Assembly (NCBI RefSeq): GCF_002211365.1
Contig: NZ_LOKZ01000005.1
Location: 1 to 64,000, forward strand
Source of the DNA: Rhizobium sp. R711
GTDB taxonomy: Bacteria > Pseudomonadota > Alphaproteobacteria > Rhizobiales > Rhizobiaceae
Direction: 5' to 3'
DNA length: 64,000 nt
Below the pieces are notes generated by a model. It saw nothing but the letters and a program-made list of their open reading frames with translations. It was not told where the DNA came from and searched no databases. Below are positions 7,888-17,867 of this stretch, in pieces (the stretch's first letter is position 1; each line of letters opens with the position of its first letter). A program made the translations under genes and the position numbers.

Positions 7888-10800
7888 TTACTCGGCCGCA
7901 ATTCCCATGCGGGCGCGTTCCATTTCTTCAAGCGCACGGCGGTACTCGACCGGCATGACCTTGCGGAACTTCGGACGGTAGTCGGCCCAGTTGTCCAGGA
8001 TCTGCTTGGCGCGGGTGGAGCCCGTGTAGTGCAGATGGTTGGAGATCAGCTGGTAGAGGCGCTCCTCGTCGTGACGCGTCATGTCACCGGAAACGTCGAC
8101 GCGTCCCTTGTGCATGAGGTCGCCGCCGTGATGATGCAGCTTCTCCAGCATGTCGTCCTCTTCTGGAACCGGCTCGAGCTCGACCATCGCCATGTTGCAG
8201 CGCTTGGCGAAATCGCCGGCTTCATCGAGCACGTAGGCAACGCCACCGGACATACCGGCCGCGAAGTTACGACCCGTCGAGCCGAGAACGACAACGACAC
8301 CGCCCGTCATGTATTCGCAGCCGTGGTCGCCCACGCCTTCGACGATGGCGATCGCACCCGAGTTACGGACCGCGAAGCGCTCACCCGCGACACCGCGGAA
8401 GTAGCACTCGCCTTCGGTCGCACCGTAGAGAACGGTGTTGCCGACGATGATCGACTCTTCCGCCACGATCTTCGAGTTCTCAGGCGGCCGGACAATGATC
8501 TTGCCGCCCGACAGGCCCTTGCCGACATAGTCGTTGCCGTCACCGATCAGGTTGAAGGTGACGCCGCGCGCCAGGAACGCGCCGAACGACTGGCCGGCCG
8601 TGCCCTTGAGCGTCACGCTGATCGTGTCGTCCTTGAGGCCACGGTGGTTGTAGCGCTTGGCAACTTCACCTGACAGCATCGCGCCCGCCGAACGGTCGAC
8701 GTTCTTGATATCGACTTCGAAGGACACAGGCGTCTTCGAAGACAATGCCGGCTCGGCCTCCGCGATCAACTCGCGATCGAGAATGTCGTCGATCGGGTGC
8801 TTCTGGCGTGATGTCCAGTAGGTCGCATCCTTCGGCGCCTCGACCTTGTGGAAGATGCGGCTGAAGTCGAGCCCCTTGGACTTCCAATGCGCCAGCATCT
8901 CGTCCTTCTCGAGCAGTTCCGAGGCGCCGATGATGTCATCGAGCTTGGTGAAGCCGAGCGAGGCCAGGATTTCGCGCACTTCGTTGGCGACGAAGAAGAA
9001 GTAGTTGACGACGTGCTCCGGCGTGCCCTTGAAGCGTTTTCGCAGAACCGGATCCTGCGTGGCAACGCCGACAGGACAGGTGTTCAGGTGGCACTTGCGC
9101 ATCATGATGCAGCCGGCGGCGATCAGCGGCGCGGTCGCGAAGCCGAATTCGTCGGCACCGAGAAGCGCACCGATGATGACATCCCGGCCGGTCTTCAGAC
9201 CGCCATCGACCTGCAGGGCGATACGCGAACGCAGGCCGTTCAAGACAAGCGTCTGCTGCGTCTCGGCAAGGCCGATTTCCCACGGAGAACCGGCATGCTT
9301 CAGCGAGGTCAGCGGCGATGCGCCGGTACCACCGTCAAAGCCGGAGACGGTGATGTGATCGGCGCGCGCCTTGGCAACGCCGGCGGCAACCGTGCCGACG
9401 CCGACTTCCGAGACGAGCTTGACCGAGACATCCGACGTCGGGTTGACGTTCTTCAGGTCGTAGATCAGCTGCGCCAGATCTTCGATCGAATAGATGTCGT
9501 GGTGCGGCGGTGGCGAGATCAGGCCGACGCCCGGCGTCGAATGGCGGGTCTTGGCAACAGTCGCATCGACCTTGTGGCCGGGCAACTGGCCGCCTTCGCC
9601 GGGCTTCGCACCCTGCGCGACCTTGATCTGCAGCATGTCGGCGTTTACGAGGTACTCAGTCGTGACACCGAAGCGTCCCGATGCGATCTGCTTGATCGCC
9701 GAGCGTTCCGGATTCGACGAACCATCCGGCAGCGGCATGTAACGGTCCGACTCTTCGCCGCCCTCGCCGGTGTTGGACTTGCCGCCGATCTTGTTCATCG
9801 CGATCGCCAGCGTCGTATGCGCCTCGCGGCTGATCGAGCCGAAGGACATGGCGCCCGTCGAGAAACGCTTGACGATCTCGGCAGCAGGCTCGACCTCATC
9901 GACCGAGACCGGCTTGCGACCGAGCTGCTCGGCACTCTTGATGTTGAACAGGCCGCGGATCGTGTTCATGCGCAGCGCCGAGGTGTTCACCATCTCGGCG
10001 AACTCGCGGTAGCGGTCCTCGGCATTGCCGCGAACGGCGTGCTGCAGCGTGGCCACCGCATCCGGGGTCCACGCATGGCTTTCGCCGCGCATGCGGTAGG
10101 CATACTCACCACCGATATCGAGCGTGGTCGCGAGCAGCGGGTCCTTGCCGAAGGCGGAGTTGTGACGGGCAACGGTCTCTTCGGCGATCGCCTTGAGATC
10201 GACGCCTTCGATCATCGTCGCGGTGCCGAAGAAGTACTTGTCGACCAACTCCTGCTGCAGGCCGATCGCGTCGAAGATCTGACCGCCGCAATAGGACTGA
10301 TAGGTCGAGATGCCCATCTTCGACATAACCTTGAGGATGCCTTTGCCGACCGCCTTGATGTAGCGGTAGACAACTTCGGAGGCGTCCACTTCCTTGGGGA
10401 ACTCGCCCTTGGCATGCATGTCAAGCAGCGTGTCGAAGGCAAGGTAAGGGTTGATCGCTTCGGCGCCATAGCCTGCGAGCAGGCAGAAATGATGCACTTC
10501 GCGCGGCTCGCCGGTCTCGACGACGAGGCCGACCGAGGTACGCAGGCCCTTGCGGATCAGATGATGGTGCACGGCAGCGGTCGCCAAGAGCGCCGGGATC
10601 GCGATACGATCCGGTCCGATCTGGCGATCGGAGAGCACGATGATGTTGTAGCCGCCCTTGACCGCCGCTTCCGCGCGCTCACAGAGACGATCGAGCATCT
10701 CGGGCATGCCTTCGGCGCCACGCTCGACGTCATAGGTGAAGTCGAGCGTCTTGGTGTCGAAGCGGTCTTCCGTGTGACCGATCGAGCGGATCTTTTCGAG

Positions 10801-12609
10801 GTCGCCATTGGTCAGGATCGGCTGACGCACTTCCAGGCGCTTGGCATTCGCCATGCCGGTATGGTCGAGAATGTTCGGACGCGGCCCGATGAACGAAACG
10901 AGGCTCATGACGAGCTCTTCGCGGATCGGGTCGATCGGCGGGTTGGTGACCTGCGCGAAGTTCTGCTTGAAATAGGTGTAGAGCAGCTTCGACTTTTCCG
11001 ACATCGCCGAGATCGGCGTATCGGTGCCCATCGAGCCGACAGCTTCCTGACCCGTCGTCGCCATCGGCGACATCAGGATCTTGGTGTCTTCGGTAGTGTA
11101 GCCGAAAGCCTGCTGGCGGTTGAGCAGCGACACGTCGCGACGCAGCGCGCGCGGCTCGACCGGCTTCAGGTCTTCGAGGATCAGCTGGGTGCGATCCAGC
11201 CAGTTACGGTAGGGATGCTTGGTCGCGAGTTCGGACTTCACTTCCTCGTCGGAAACGATGCGGCCCTTCTCCATGTCGATCAGCAGCATCTTGCCCGGCT
11301 GCAGGCGCCACTTCTGGACGATATCCTCTTCAGCCACCGGCAGCGTACCCGCTTCCGAAGCGAGGATGACGCGATCGTCTGACGTGACAAGATAGCGGGC
11401 CGGACGCAGGCCGTTACGGTCGAGCGTCGCGCCGATCTGCTTGCCGTCGGTGAAGGCAACGGCCGCCGGTCCGTCCCACGGCTCCATCAGGGCGGCGTGG
11501 TATTCGTAGAATGCCTTGCGATCGGCCGCCATCGACTGGTTTCCGGCCCAGGCTTCCGGGATCAGCATCATGACGGCATGCGCCATGGAGTAGCCGCCGC
11601 GCACGAGGAACTCGAGCGCGTTGTCGAAACAGGCCGTATCCGACTGGCCTTCATAGGAGATCGGCCAGAGCTTCGAGATATCGTCGCCGAAGAGCGGCGA
11701 GGACACCGAGGCCTGACGTGCCGCCATCCAGTTGACGTTGGAGCGCAGCGTGTTGATTTCGCCGTTGTGGGCGACCATGCGGTAGGGGTGCGCCAGCTTC
11801 CACGACGGGAAGGTGTTGGTCGAGAAGCGCTGATGCACAAGGGCAACCGCGGTTTCGAAACGCGGGTCCGACAGGTCCTTGTAGTAGGCGCCAACCTGGT
11901 AGGCCAGGAACATGCCCTTGTAGACGACGGTCGCCGACGAGAGCGACACCGGATAGAAGTTGCTCTCCTCGCCGTCGAATTCGTCGTAGATGCGGTTGGA
12001 GATCACCTTGCGGAGCGTGAACAGGCGACGCTCGAACTCGTCGTTCGTCGCAGCGTCCTTGCCCGCGCCGATGAAGACCTGCACGTGATGCGGCTCGGTG
12101 GCAGCAATCTCAGGCGCCTTCGAAAGCGAGGAATTGTCGACGGGCACGTCGCGGAAGCCGAGGAAGACCTGACCTTCTTCGGTGATGACGTCCTGGATCA
12201 CCTTCTTGAAATGCGCGATCTGCTTTTCGTCGCGCGGCATGAAGATGTGACCCATGCCGTACTCGCCGACCTTCGGCAAGGTGACGCCCTGCTTGGCCAT
12301 TTCCTCACGGAAGAAGCGATCGGGGATCTGCACGAGAATACCGGCGCCATCGCCCATCAGCGGATCGGCGCCGACGGCACCACGGTGCGTCAGGTTCTCG
12401 AGAATGAAGAGACCGTCCTTGACGATCTGGTGCGACTTCTGACCCTTCATATGGGCGACAAAGCCGACGCCGCAGGCATCGTGCTCGTTGCGCGGGTCAT
12501 ACAGCCCCTGCTTTCGCGGCAGACCGGAGGCGAATTTACGCGTATTGGCCGTCGCGCGCGTCGTTGCTGCTGCGAACTGGTCAAAACCCGTGGATGGCGT
12601 CTTCGTCAT
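7888..12609 (-). CDS. gltB: Glutamate synthase (NADPH) large subunit
   Basis: The alpha subunit (1573 aa) makes two glutamates from glutamine and 2-oxoglutarate, the second half of the GS-GOGAT ammonium assimilation route. The first 45 residues are a propeptide; cleavage before Cys46 (in [14 protein letters not shown]) exposes the Ntn-type glutaminase nucleophile. Residues about 46-450 form the GATase_2 domain, about 870-1240 the FMN-binding synthase barrel ([28 protein letters not shown]) and about 1320-1510 the GXGXG beta-helix. The 3Fe-4S cysteines are in [15 protein letters not shown] (about 1170-1185). The length matches the family. The upstream gap to the divergent aldolase gene is 539 bp. 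Confidence 0.98.
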   Translation of the reverse strand: MTKTPSTGFDQFAAATTRATANTRKFASGLPRKQGLYDPRNEHDACGVGFVAHMKGQKSHQIVKDGLFILENLTHRGAVGADPLMGDGAGILVQIPDRFFREEMAKQGVTLPKVGEYGMGHIFMPRDEKQIAHFKKVIQDVITEEGQVFLGFRDVPVDNSSLSKAPEIAATEPHHVQVFIGAGKDAATNDEFERRLFTLRKVISNRIYDEFDGEESNFYPVSLSSATVVYKGMFLAYQVGAYYKDLSDPRFETAVALVHQRFSTNTFPSWKLAHPYRMVAHNGEINTLRSNVNWMAARQASVSSPLFGDDISKLWPISYEGQSDTACFDNALEFLVRGGYSMAHAVMMLIPEAWAGNQSMAADRKAFYEYHAALMEPWDGPAAVAFTDGKQIGATLDRNGLRPARYLVTSDDRVILASEAGTLPVAEEDIVQKWRLQPGKMLLIDMEKGRIVSDEEVKSELATKHPYRNWLDRTQLILEDLKPVEPRALRRDVSLLNRQQAFGYTTEDTKILMSPMATTGQEAVGSMGTDTPISAMSEKSKLLYTYFKQNFAQVTNPPIDPIREELVMSLVSFIGPRPNILDHTGMANAKRLEVRQPILTNGDLEKIRSIGHTEDRFDTKTLDFTYDVERGAEGMPEMLDRLCERAEAAVKGGYNIIVLSDRQIGPDRIAIPALLATAAVHHHLIRKGLRTSVGLVVETGEPREVHHFCLLAGYGAEAINPYLAFDTLLDMHAKGEFPKEVDASEVVYRYIKAVGKGILKVMSKMGISTYQSYCGGQIFDAIGLQQELVDKYFFGTATMIEGVDLKAIAEETVARHNSAFGKDPLLATTLDIGGEYAYRMRGESHAWTPDAVATLQHAVRGNAEDRYREFAEMVNTSALRMNTIRGLFNIKSAEQLGRKPVSVDEVEPAAEIVKRFSTGAMSFGSISREAHTTLAIAMNKIGGKSNTGEGGEESDRYMPLPDGSSNPERSAIKQIASGRFGVTTEYLVNADMLQIKVAQGAKPGEGGQLPGHKVDATVAKTRHSTPGVGLISPPPHHDIYSIEDLAQLIYDLKNVNPTSDVSVKLVSEVGVGTVAAGVAKARADHITVSGFDGGTGASPLTSLKHAGSPWEIGLAETQQTLVLNGLRSRIALQVDGGLKTGRDVIIGALLGADEFGFATAPLIAAGCIMMRKCHLNTCPVGVATQDPVLRKRFKGTPEHVVNYFFFVANEVREILASLGFTKLDDIIGASELLEKDEMLAHWKSKGLDFSRIFHKVEAPKDATYWTSRQKHPIDDILDRELIAEAEPALSSKTPVSFEVDIKNVDRSAGAMLSGEVAKRYNHRGLKDDTISVTLKGTAGQSFGAFLARGVTFNLIGDGNDYVGKGLSGGKIIVRPPENSKIVAEESIIVGNTVLYGATEGECYFRGVAGERFAVRNSGAIAIVEGVGDHGCEYMTGGVVVVLGSTGRNFAAGMSGGVAYVLDEAGDFAKRCNMAMVELEPVPEEDDMLEKLHHHGGDLMHKGRVDVSGDMTRHDEERLYQLISNHLHYTGSTRAKQILDNWADYRPKFRKVMPVEYRRALEEMERARMGIAAE

Positions 12610-13148
12610 CTTTCCCTCCTGTCAGAGCCCGCGGGGCTGCTGGCGGCTTCCTGCCGCGCGCCGTCCCTGATCCTAGGTTCGGTGCGTGACAGCGCTGTTG
12701 CATTATCGAAGATCCGGTCGCCGGCGGCAGGCTCTCCAGGGGAAAGCAACCGTGCGCTCCTGCGCCTGCCATCCGCCTCCGCGCGCGGGCATTCGCCCGC
12801 GTTTGAAGAACTATAGCGTGAAACCCCACGAGTGTAAGGTTTTTTGGCGCCTCTTCGGCCATTGCGGCCAAATAGGACAGCAACCCTGTCCTAATTCACT
12901 TGATCTATGGCAGAAACGAGCCGCCTGCGCAAGAGTGCAGATTCAAAAAATCGGCAGTTTGCGATCTAATCTTGCCGAAACATCTATCAGGGAGACATAA
13001 AATTACGCATTTCCGCACTATTTTGTTTATTGATTGCCGAAGTCAATTTTTGTGATGGATTCGACGCCGCCCCTTTGACCTGCCGAGGTGATGGCGTAAG
13101 GTCGCCGCCCGAACCCCATCCGCATCACATCCCACGTGGTCTCCCTTC
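12610..13148. promoter_or_regulatory. Long divergent intergenic region with an inverted-repeat operator candidate
   Basis: This 539-bp gap separates the divergent gltB and threonine-aldolase genes and contains no convincing ORF. The clearest element is a perfect 8-bp inverted repeat, TAGGACAG-N5-CTGTCCTA, at 12873-12893, which looks like the binding site of a dimeric regulator. It is about 265 bp from gltB and about 255 bp from the aldolase start, so its target is unclear. AT-rich stretches at about 12945-13060 could hold the promoters. No riboswitch class is recognisable. Confidence 0.45.
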
Positions 13149-14198
13149 ATGTATTTTGCATCTGACAACTGGGCAGGCGCCCACCGATCCATCGCCGAAC
13201 GTCTGCTCAGGGAATCCGACGGCTTTGCCGCGGCCTATGGCGCAAGCGAGCTCGATCGGCGTGTCGAGCGTCGCTTTGCCGAAGTCTTCGAACGTGAGGT
13301 CGCAGTGCTTTTCGTCGGCACCGGCACGGCAGCGAACTCGCTGTCGCTCGCGAGCGTCCAGCGGCCGGGCGGCATCACCTTCTGCCATTCCGAAGCGCAT
13401 GTGATTGCCGACGAATGCGGCGCACCCGACTTCTTCAGCGGTGCGCGCCTGCTTGGCGTTCCCGGCGCGGAAGGAAAGATCGATCCGGGGAAGCTTAGGG
13501 AGAAAATCGCGGCTTTCCCGCAGACAGCAGTGCAACACGGGCGCGCAACGGCTGTGACGATCACTCAGGCGACGGAAGCCGGCACAGTCTATAGCCTGTC
13601 TGAGATCGACGAGATCGCCGCGATTGCCCAGAAGGACAAGCTGCCCCTCCACATGGACGGCGCGCGCTTTGCCAATGCCCTCGTCTCTCTCGGCGTCAGT
13701 CCGGCCGAGATGACCTGGAAGCGCGGCATCGACATGCTGTCCTTCGGTGGCACGAAGAATGGCTGCTGGTGCGCGGAAGCGATCGTCTTCTTCAATCCGG
13801 CGCAAGCAAAGGAGATGCCATTCTTCCGCAAGCGCGCTGCCCAGCTGTTCTCAAAGTCGCGCTTCATTGCAGCCCAGTTCGATGCCTATTTCGAGAACGA
13901 TCTCTGGCTCGATCTCGCCCGCCATGCGAACGGCATGTCCGATCGTCTGCGCGCCGGCATCATCGCAAGCAAGGCATCGCGGCTTGCATGGCCGACGTCT
14001 GCCAACGAGGTCTTCGCCGTCATCCCAAAAAGCGCCGCGAAAACGGCAGAGGAAAGGGGTGCGAACTTCTATGAATGGCCGCTGCCGCCGGCCACACCCG
14101 AGCTCGTCGGCCCGAGTGAAACGCTGATCCGCCTCGTCACCAGTTTTGCGACTGATGAGGCAGATGTCGATGGTTTCCTGGGCTGCCTCGCCCGCTGA
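13149..14198 (+). CDS. Low-specificity L-threonine aldolase family (PLP-dependent beta-eliminating lyase)
   Basis: The 349-aa protein is predicted to cleave L-threonine or beta-hydroxy amino acids to glycine and an aldehyde with PLP. VLFVGTGTAANSLSL (about residues 54-68) is the phosphate-binding loop and HMDGARFANALVSLG (about 167-181) carries the PLP-binding Asp. MLSFGGTKNGCWCAEA (about 196-211) holds the Schiff-base lysine. The length and fold-type I layout match ltaE-like enzymes. No Shine-Dalgarno sequence is obvious before the ATG. It ends 10 bp before a convergent 42-aa gene. Confidence 0.88.
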   Translation: MYFASDNWAGAHRSIAERLLRESDGFAAAYGASELDRRVERRFAEVFEREVAVLFVGTGTAANSLSLASVQRPGGITFCHSEAHVIADECGAPDFFSGARLLGVPGAEGKIDPGKLREKIAAFPQTAVQHGRATAVTITQATEAGTVYSLSEIDEIAAIAQKDKLPLHMDGARFANALVSLGVSPAEMTWKRGIDMLSFGGTKNGCWCAEAIVFFNPAQAKEMPFFRKRAAQLFSKSRFIAAQFDAYFENDLWLDLARHANGMSDRLRAGIIASKASRLAWPTSANEVFAVIPKSAAKTAEERGANFYEWPLPPATPELVGPSETLIRLVTSFATDEADVDGFLGCLAR

Positions 14199-14208
14199 TT
14201 CCTCAGGC

Positions 14209-14337
14209 TCAATTCTGATGGCCCGTCACGGCAGATTGCGGCTTGCCGCTATCCGTCGTTTTCGCGTCGTGCCCCGCCACGACAATCAGCATCACACAGG
14301 CCACCAGCCCGGATATGAAGAGTACACCATACGTCAT
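14209..14337 (-). CDS. Small single-helix membrane protein (42 aa)
   Basis: A short ORF begins MTYGVLFISGLVACVMLIVV and ends with a polar tail (AGHDAKTTDSGKPQSAVTGHQN). It has one transmembrane helix (about residues 4-21). A strong AAGGAGA site (complement of 14346-14352) lies 8 nt before the ATG, which argues that it is translated. The reading frame extends further upstream without a start supported by an SD sequence. Similar tiny membrane proteins occur in rhizobia without known function; no role can be assigned. It converges with the threonine-aldolase gene. Confidence 0.65.
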   Translation of the reverse strand: MTYGVLFISGLVACVMLIVVAGHDAKTTDSGKPQSAVTGHQN

Positions 14338-14606
14338 CGGTCCGTTCTCCTTGCCCCGAAGATCGACCATGGGTAATCGGAGACTAGGCCCCGAACCTAA
14401 CCAGATGCCTAAGTGACAAGGTTGAGGGCACCTTAAGATGGTAAGCAGGCCATTAACTTTTGGGCGGGGCAGGGAATGCATTGCGCGGCAACGAAGCGTT
14501 ATTGCGTGATGGGACCATGATTGATTGCCGATCTGCTGGCCACTACGCCGAGGTCGCGCTATCACGGGCCATGCCTTGATACCGGAAGACGACGAGAGAG
14601 ACGCCG

Positions 14607-15110
14607 ATGGAAATCCGTCCCGAACAGCCGAGCGACGTCGCGGCAATCCGCCAGCTCACCAAGGCGGCCTTCGCGCCGAAGGCATACAGCAGCCAGACAG
14701 AGGCGGAAATCGTCGCCGCGCTGCGCGAAGCTAACGCTTTGACAATTTCGCTCGTCGCCGTGGAGGACGGCGACGTCATCGGGCATGTCGCCTTCTCGCC
14801 GGTCACTATCGATGGCGGCGACCAGGGCTGGTACGGACTTGGTCCGGTTTCGGTGTGGCCCGACCGCCAGAACGAGGGCATCGGCAGCAAACTCATTCGC
14901 GACGGTCTGTCGCGACTGACCGATATCGGAGCCCGTGGCTGCGTTGTTCTCGGCGATCCCGGCTACTACAAGCGTTTCGGTTTCGAAAACGACGATGCCC
15001 TGATCTTTGACGGCGCGCCCGCAGAATATTTCATGCTGCTAAGGTTCGATGGTGGCCCGCTGCCGACCGGCAAAGTCAATTATCACGACGGCTTCAACGC
15101 CACGGAATAG
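14607..15110 (+). CDS. GNAT-family N-acetyltransferase (YhbS-like)
   Basis: The 167-aa protein has the GNAT fold. The N-terminal MEIRPEQPSDVAAI is the usual beta1/alpha1 start, IGHVAFSPV is strand 4, and LGPVSVWPDRQNEGIGSKLI contains the acetyl-CoA pyrophosphate loop (Q-N-E-G-I-G). VVLGDPGYYKRFGF matches the YhbS subgroup signature. The acceptor substrate is not predictable. A purine-rich GAGAGAG stretch precedes the ATG. It converges with the LysR gene at 15170. Confidence 0.88.
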   Translation: MEIRPEQPSDVAAIRQLTKAAFAPKAYSSQTEAEIVAALREANALTISLVAVEDGDVIGHVAFSPVTIDGGDQGWYGLGPVSVWPDRQNEGIGSKLIRDGLSRLTDIGARGCVVLGDPGYYKRFGFENDDALIFDGAPAEYFMLLRFDGGPLPTGKVNYHDGFNATE

Positions 15111-15169
15111 CCGGGCGACCACGTCGCGCCTCCCGGAAGTGATCGTCATCCGACGTCGCCCCTCATGCC

Positions 15170-16027
15170 TCACCCGCTGGTACCAAGGCGTCGCACCTTG
15201 CCGAGAATGTCTTCCGACAGTGCCGATACCAGCGCCTGATCGGCGCCCTTGCGTGGCACAAGCACGAATTCCACGTCTTCGAGGAGAGGAAGCCTATCGC
15301 GCCCAATCTCTTTCAGGCCCGATGGCGCCATGCTGCGCGGTTGCACCAGCACGCCCATGCCGGCCCGCGCGGCCGCGGTCAGCCCGCTGAGGCTGCCGCA
15401 GGTACAGACGATCCGCCAGGCGATCTGGCTTCGGCCCAGCGCCTCGAGGGAAATACTGCGCGTAATGCTCGGTGGCGGGAAGGCAATCAGTGGCAGCGGC
15501 CCGCTGCTCAGCACATGATCCGGGTCCCGCGCCAGCCAGACGAGCGGCTCGCGGTAGACCAGCCGGCCACGCGCGTCGCCCAGCCGACGCTTTGCCAGCA
15601 CAAGGTCGATCTCGCCATTGTCCTGCATCTCGTAGAGCGTTCCGGATAGCGCCACCGTCAGCTCCAGATCGACGGAGGGGTGCGAACGAACGAAATCCTC
15701 GAGCACCGCCGGAAGCTGGCTGGTCACGAAATCCTCCGAGACGCCGAGCCGCAGATTGCCGCGCAGGTTCTGCCCTTTGAATTGCGACTGCACCTGTGCT
15801 TCGATCGCCAGCATCGCCCGCGCGTGGCCGAGCAGTGCTTCGCCGTCCGTCGTCAGCACCACCTTATGGGTATCTCGCGCCAGCAATCGTCGGCCGACCG
15901 CACCTTCCAGCCGCTGGATGTGCTGGCTGACGGTCGATTGGCCAAGGCCCAGCCGCTCGGCGGCCAGCGTGAAGCTTCCCATCTGCTCGACGGCCACGAA
16001 GCTGCGCAATTGTGTAAGGTCAAGCAT
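15170..16027 (-). CDS. LysR-family transcriptional regulator
   Basis: The 285-aa protein has an N-terminal winged helix-turn-helix (residues 1-60: LRSFVAVEQMGSFTLAAERL, then the recognition helix GQSTVSQHIQRLEG). The co-inducer domain (about 90-285) is of the periplasmic-binding type. Overall it resembles the LrhA/PecT-type branch. It is divergent from the transporter gene at 16108 with an 80-bp shared promoter region, the classical LysR arrangement, so it probably controls that transporter. The effector is unknown. The intergenic segment contains the partial inverted repeat ATTCC...GGAA, a possible binding site, not proven. Confidence 0.92.
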   Translation of the reverse strand: MLDLTQLRSFVAVEQMGSFTLAAERLGLGQSTVSQHIQRLEGAVGRRLLARDTHKVVLTTDGEALLGHARAMLAIEAQVQSQFKGQNLRGNLRLGVSEDFVTSQLPAVLEDFVRSHPSVDLELTVALSGTLYEMQDNGEIDLVLAKRRLGDARGRLVYREPLVWLARDPDHVLSSGPLPLIAFPPPSITRSISLEALGRSQIAWRIVCTCGSLSGLTAAARAGMGVLVQPRSMAPSGLKEIGRDRLPLLEDVEFVLVPRKGADQALVSALSEDILGKVRRLGTSG

Positions 16028-16107
16028 AACCTATCCCGAAGCGTGATGACTGTTATTCCTTGCATCCTGTATCATAATGGAAGAAATACCAATGATCCAC
16101 CGATCCG

Positions 16108-17124
16108 ATGAGTAAAGCCATGCGCCGCTTTCTGCCCGATACGTTCACGATCCTGCTTGCCTGCACGGTCATCCTCGCCTCACTGCTGCCGGCCAAGGGC
16201 ACCTTTGCGGGCTATTTCGGGATAGCGACGAACCTGGCGATCGCCCTGCTCTTCTTCCTGCACGGCGCCCGCCTGTCACGTGACGTCGTGATCGCCGGCC
16301 TGCTTCACTGGCGGCTGCATCTCGCAATCCTGCTGACGACCTTCGGTCTTTTTCCCATCCTCGGCCTGGGCCTCGGTCTTGTGCCCGAATGGATCCTGCC
16401 GAAACCCCTCTATCTCGGCATCCTTTATCTCTGCGTCCTGCCTTCGACGGTGCAATCCTCGATCGCCTTCACCTCCATGGCAGGTGGCAACGTACCGGCT
16501 GCGATCTGCTCGGCATCGGCATCGAACATCTTCGGCATGTTTCTGACGCCGCTGCTCGTCGGACTGCTCTTCTCCGTCGGCGGCCATGGCGGCTTCTCAT
16601 GGGACGTGCTCGGCCAGATCCTGCTGCAGCTGCTGCTGCCCTTCATCGTCGGTCAGGTGTTGCAACCATGGATCGGCGGCTGGATCCGCGCCAAAAAGAC
16701 ATTGCTGATGCCGGTCGACCGCGGCTCGATCCTCATGGTCGTCTATCTGGCCTTCAGCAAGGCGGTCGTTGAGGGGCTGTGGCATACATTCTCGATCGGC
16801 GACATTGCAGCCGTCATCGTCGCCGACATGGCTTTGCTTGCTCTCGTCCTGTGCGTCACGATGTACGGCAGCCGTCTACTGGGCTTCAACAAGGCCGACG
16901 AGATCACCATCACCTTCTGCGGCTCGAAGAAGAGCCTGGCCAGCGGCGCACCGATGGCGAACGTCATTTTCGCCGGGCAATCGGTCGGCGCAATCGTGTT
17001 GCCGCTCATGTTGTTCCATCAGATCCAGCTCATGATCTGCGCCGTAATCGCGCAGAAATATGCGGCGAAGACGGCGCACCACATCACGGAAGAGGAAGCC
17101 GAAGAAGCGGCAAGCCCGGCCTGA
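16108..17124 (+). CDS. Bile acid:sodium symporter family transporter (SBF-like, YfeH type)
   Basis: This 338-aa inner-membrane protein has about ten hydrophobic segments (first at about residues 12-28, last near 285-310). Conserved landmarks are LPSTVQSSIAFTSMAGGN (about 112-129), which matches the sodium-site crossover region of BASS proteins, and FCGSKKSLASGAP (about 271-283). That is typical of the SBF_like (PF13593) subgroup, whose natural substrate is unknown. A second ATG four codons in (16120) is an alternative start. It is divergently paired with a LysR regulator and converges on the Hsp20 gene over a strong terminator. Confidence 0.9.
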   Translation: MSKAMRRFLPDTFTILLACTVILASLLPAKGTFAGYFGIATNLAIALLFFLHGARLSRDVVIAGLLHWRLHLAILLTTFGLFPILGLGLGLVPEWILPKPLYLGILYLCVLPSTVQSSIAFTSMAGGNVPAAICSASASNIFGMFLTPLLVGLLFSVGGHGGFSWDVLGQILLQLLLPFIVGQVLQPWIGGWIRAKKTLLMPVDRGSILMVVYLAFSKAVVEGLWHTFSIGDIAAVIVADMALLALVLCVTMYGSRLLGFNKADEITITFCGSKKSLASGAPMANVIFAGQSVGAIVLPLMLFHQIQLMICAVIAQKYAAKTAHHITEEEAEEAASPA

Positions 17125-17140
17125 CACCGGACAATAAAAA

Positions 17141-17164
17141 GGCGGCGCTCGAACGAGCGCCGCC
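17141..17164. terminator. Bidirectional terminator between transporter and Hsp20 genes
   Basis: An 11-bp GC-rich stem (17141-17151 with 17154-17164) closes a 2-nt loop as written. A-residues at 17136-17140 give a U-tail on the minus strand and CATTTT follows on the plus strand. It sits in the 66-bp convergent gap. Confidence 0.85.
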
Positions 17165-17190
17165 GGCATTTTGGGTCTTGGGAGGACCGA

Positions 17191-17658
17191 TTAGTTGGTG
17201 ATTTGCGCCTCGATGGCCTTCGGCGCGCTGACCGGCTCAGCCGCAATCGCGATCTTGCGCGGCTTCATGGCTTCCGGAATGCTGCGAAGCAGGTCGATGT
17301 GGAGCAGACCATTCTTCAGCGAAGCGGCGGTAACCTCGACATGGTCGGCAAGCTGGAAGCGCCGCTCGAAGGCGCGCTTGGCGATGCCGCGATAGAGGAA
17401 CTCGCTACCATCAGCTTTCTCTTCGCTCTTTTCACCCTTGACGGTGAGAGCGTGGGCCTGTGCTTCGATGGAGATTTCGGTCTCATCGAAACCGGCAACG
17501 GCCATGGTGATGCGATAGGTGTTTTCGCCGGTGCGCTCGATGTTGTAGGGCGGATAAGTCTGGCCCTGGTCAGGCTGACCGAGGCTGTCGAGCATGGTGA
17601 AGAGGCGGTCGAAACCGACAGTGGAACGATAGAGGGGAGAGAAGTCTACGTGACGCAT
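17191..17658 (-). CDS. Small heat-shock protein, Hsp20/alpha-crystallin family (IbpA-like)
   Basis: This 155-aa ATP-independent holdase chaperone binds unfolding proteins. The start at 17658 (MRHVDFSPLYRSTVGFDRLF) is fixed by an AGGAGG site 6 nt upstream and by the family N-terminus; an in-frame extension upstream would run through the leader RNA. The alpha-crystallin domain spans about residues 37-130, with YPPYNIERTGENTYRITMAVAGF at its start and the G-x-L motif in KNGLLHIDL. It matches the class A rhizobial sHsps. Expression is very probably controlled twice: an RpoH-type promoter at 17763-17791 and a ROSE-type thermosensor in the leader. Confidence 0.95.
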   Translation of the reverse strand: MRHVDFSPLYRSTVGFDRLFTMLDSLGQPDQGQTYPPYNIERTGENTYRITMAVAGFDETEISIEAQAHALTVKGEKSEEKADGSEFLYRGIAKRAFERRFQLADHVEVTAASLKNGLLHIDLLRSIPEAMKPRKIAIAAEPVSAPKAIEAQITN

Positions 17659-17755
17659 GATGTCCTCCTGAGGAAGCGACGTGTTGCGATAATTGCCCCT
17701 GAAACCCCTCAATCGGCAGTTTCGGGACGGTTCGGCAGGCCCGTTTGGCGCCTGC
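17659..17755 (-). ncRNA. ROSE-type RNA thermometer in the Hsp20 5' leader
   Basis: The roughly 97-nt leader carries a distal hairpin (stem 17735-17740 with 17750-17755) and, next to the start codon, a UCGCUUCCUCAGGAGGAC element (complement of 17662-17679). In that element UUCCUC faces AGGAGG and masks the Shine-Dalgarno site. The UCGCU segment fits the U(U/C)GCU signature of ROSE elements known from rhizobial small heat-shock genes. At low temperature the hairpin should block ribosome binding and melt on heat shock. The structure is inferred by eye; no folding energy was computed. Confidence 0.75.
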
Positions 17756-17762
17756 AAGAATG

Positions 17763-17791
17763 AGATGGGGATGATTTTTGCGCAGTTCAAG
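17763..17791 (-). promoter_or_regulatory. RpoH (sigma-32) type promoter of the Hsp20 gene
   Basis: On the minus strand CTTGAA (-35, complement of 17786-17791) and CCCCATCT (-10, complement of 17763-17770) are 15 bp apart, close to the classical heat-shock consensus CTTGAA / CCCCATnT. Transcription would start around 17756, exactly where the ROSE leader begins. Confidence 0.75.
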
Positions 17792-17867
17792 AGCTACGCA
17801 GAAGCGAACTCACGTCGCGTGAACCGCATATGAACAGCTGGTTCGGAAGTCATTCATGAGCGGGGGA

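Noticed and set aside
8848..11382. 844-residue open frame on the plus strand inside gltB
   Set aside because: It is antisense to a complete gltB with all family motifs; long antisense frames are expected in GC-rich coding DNA, and its product is Arg/Asp-rich without any domain.
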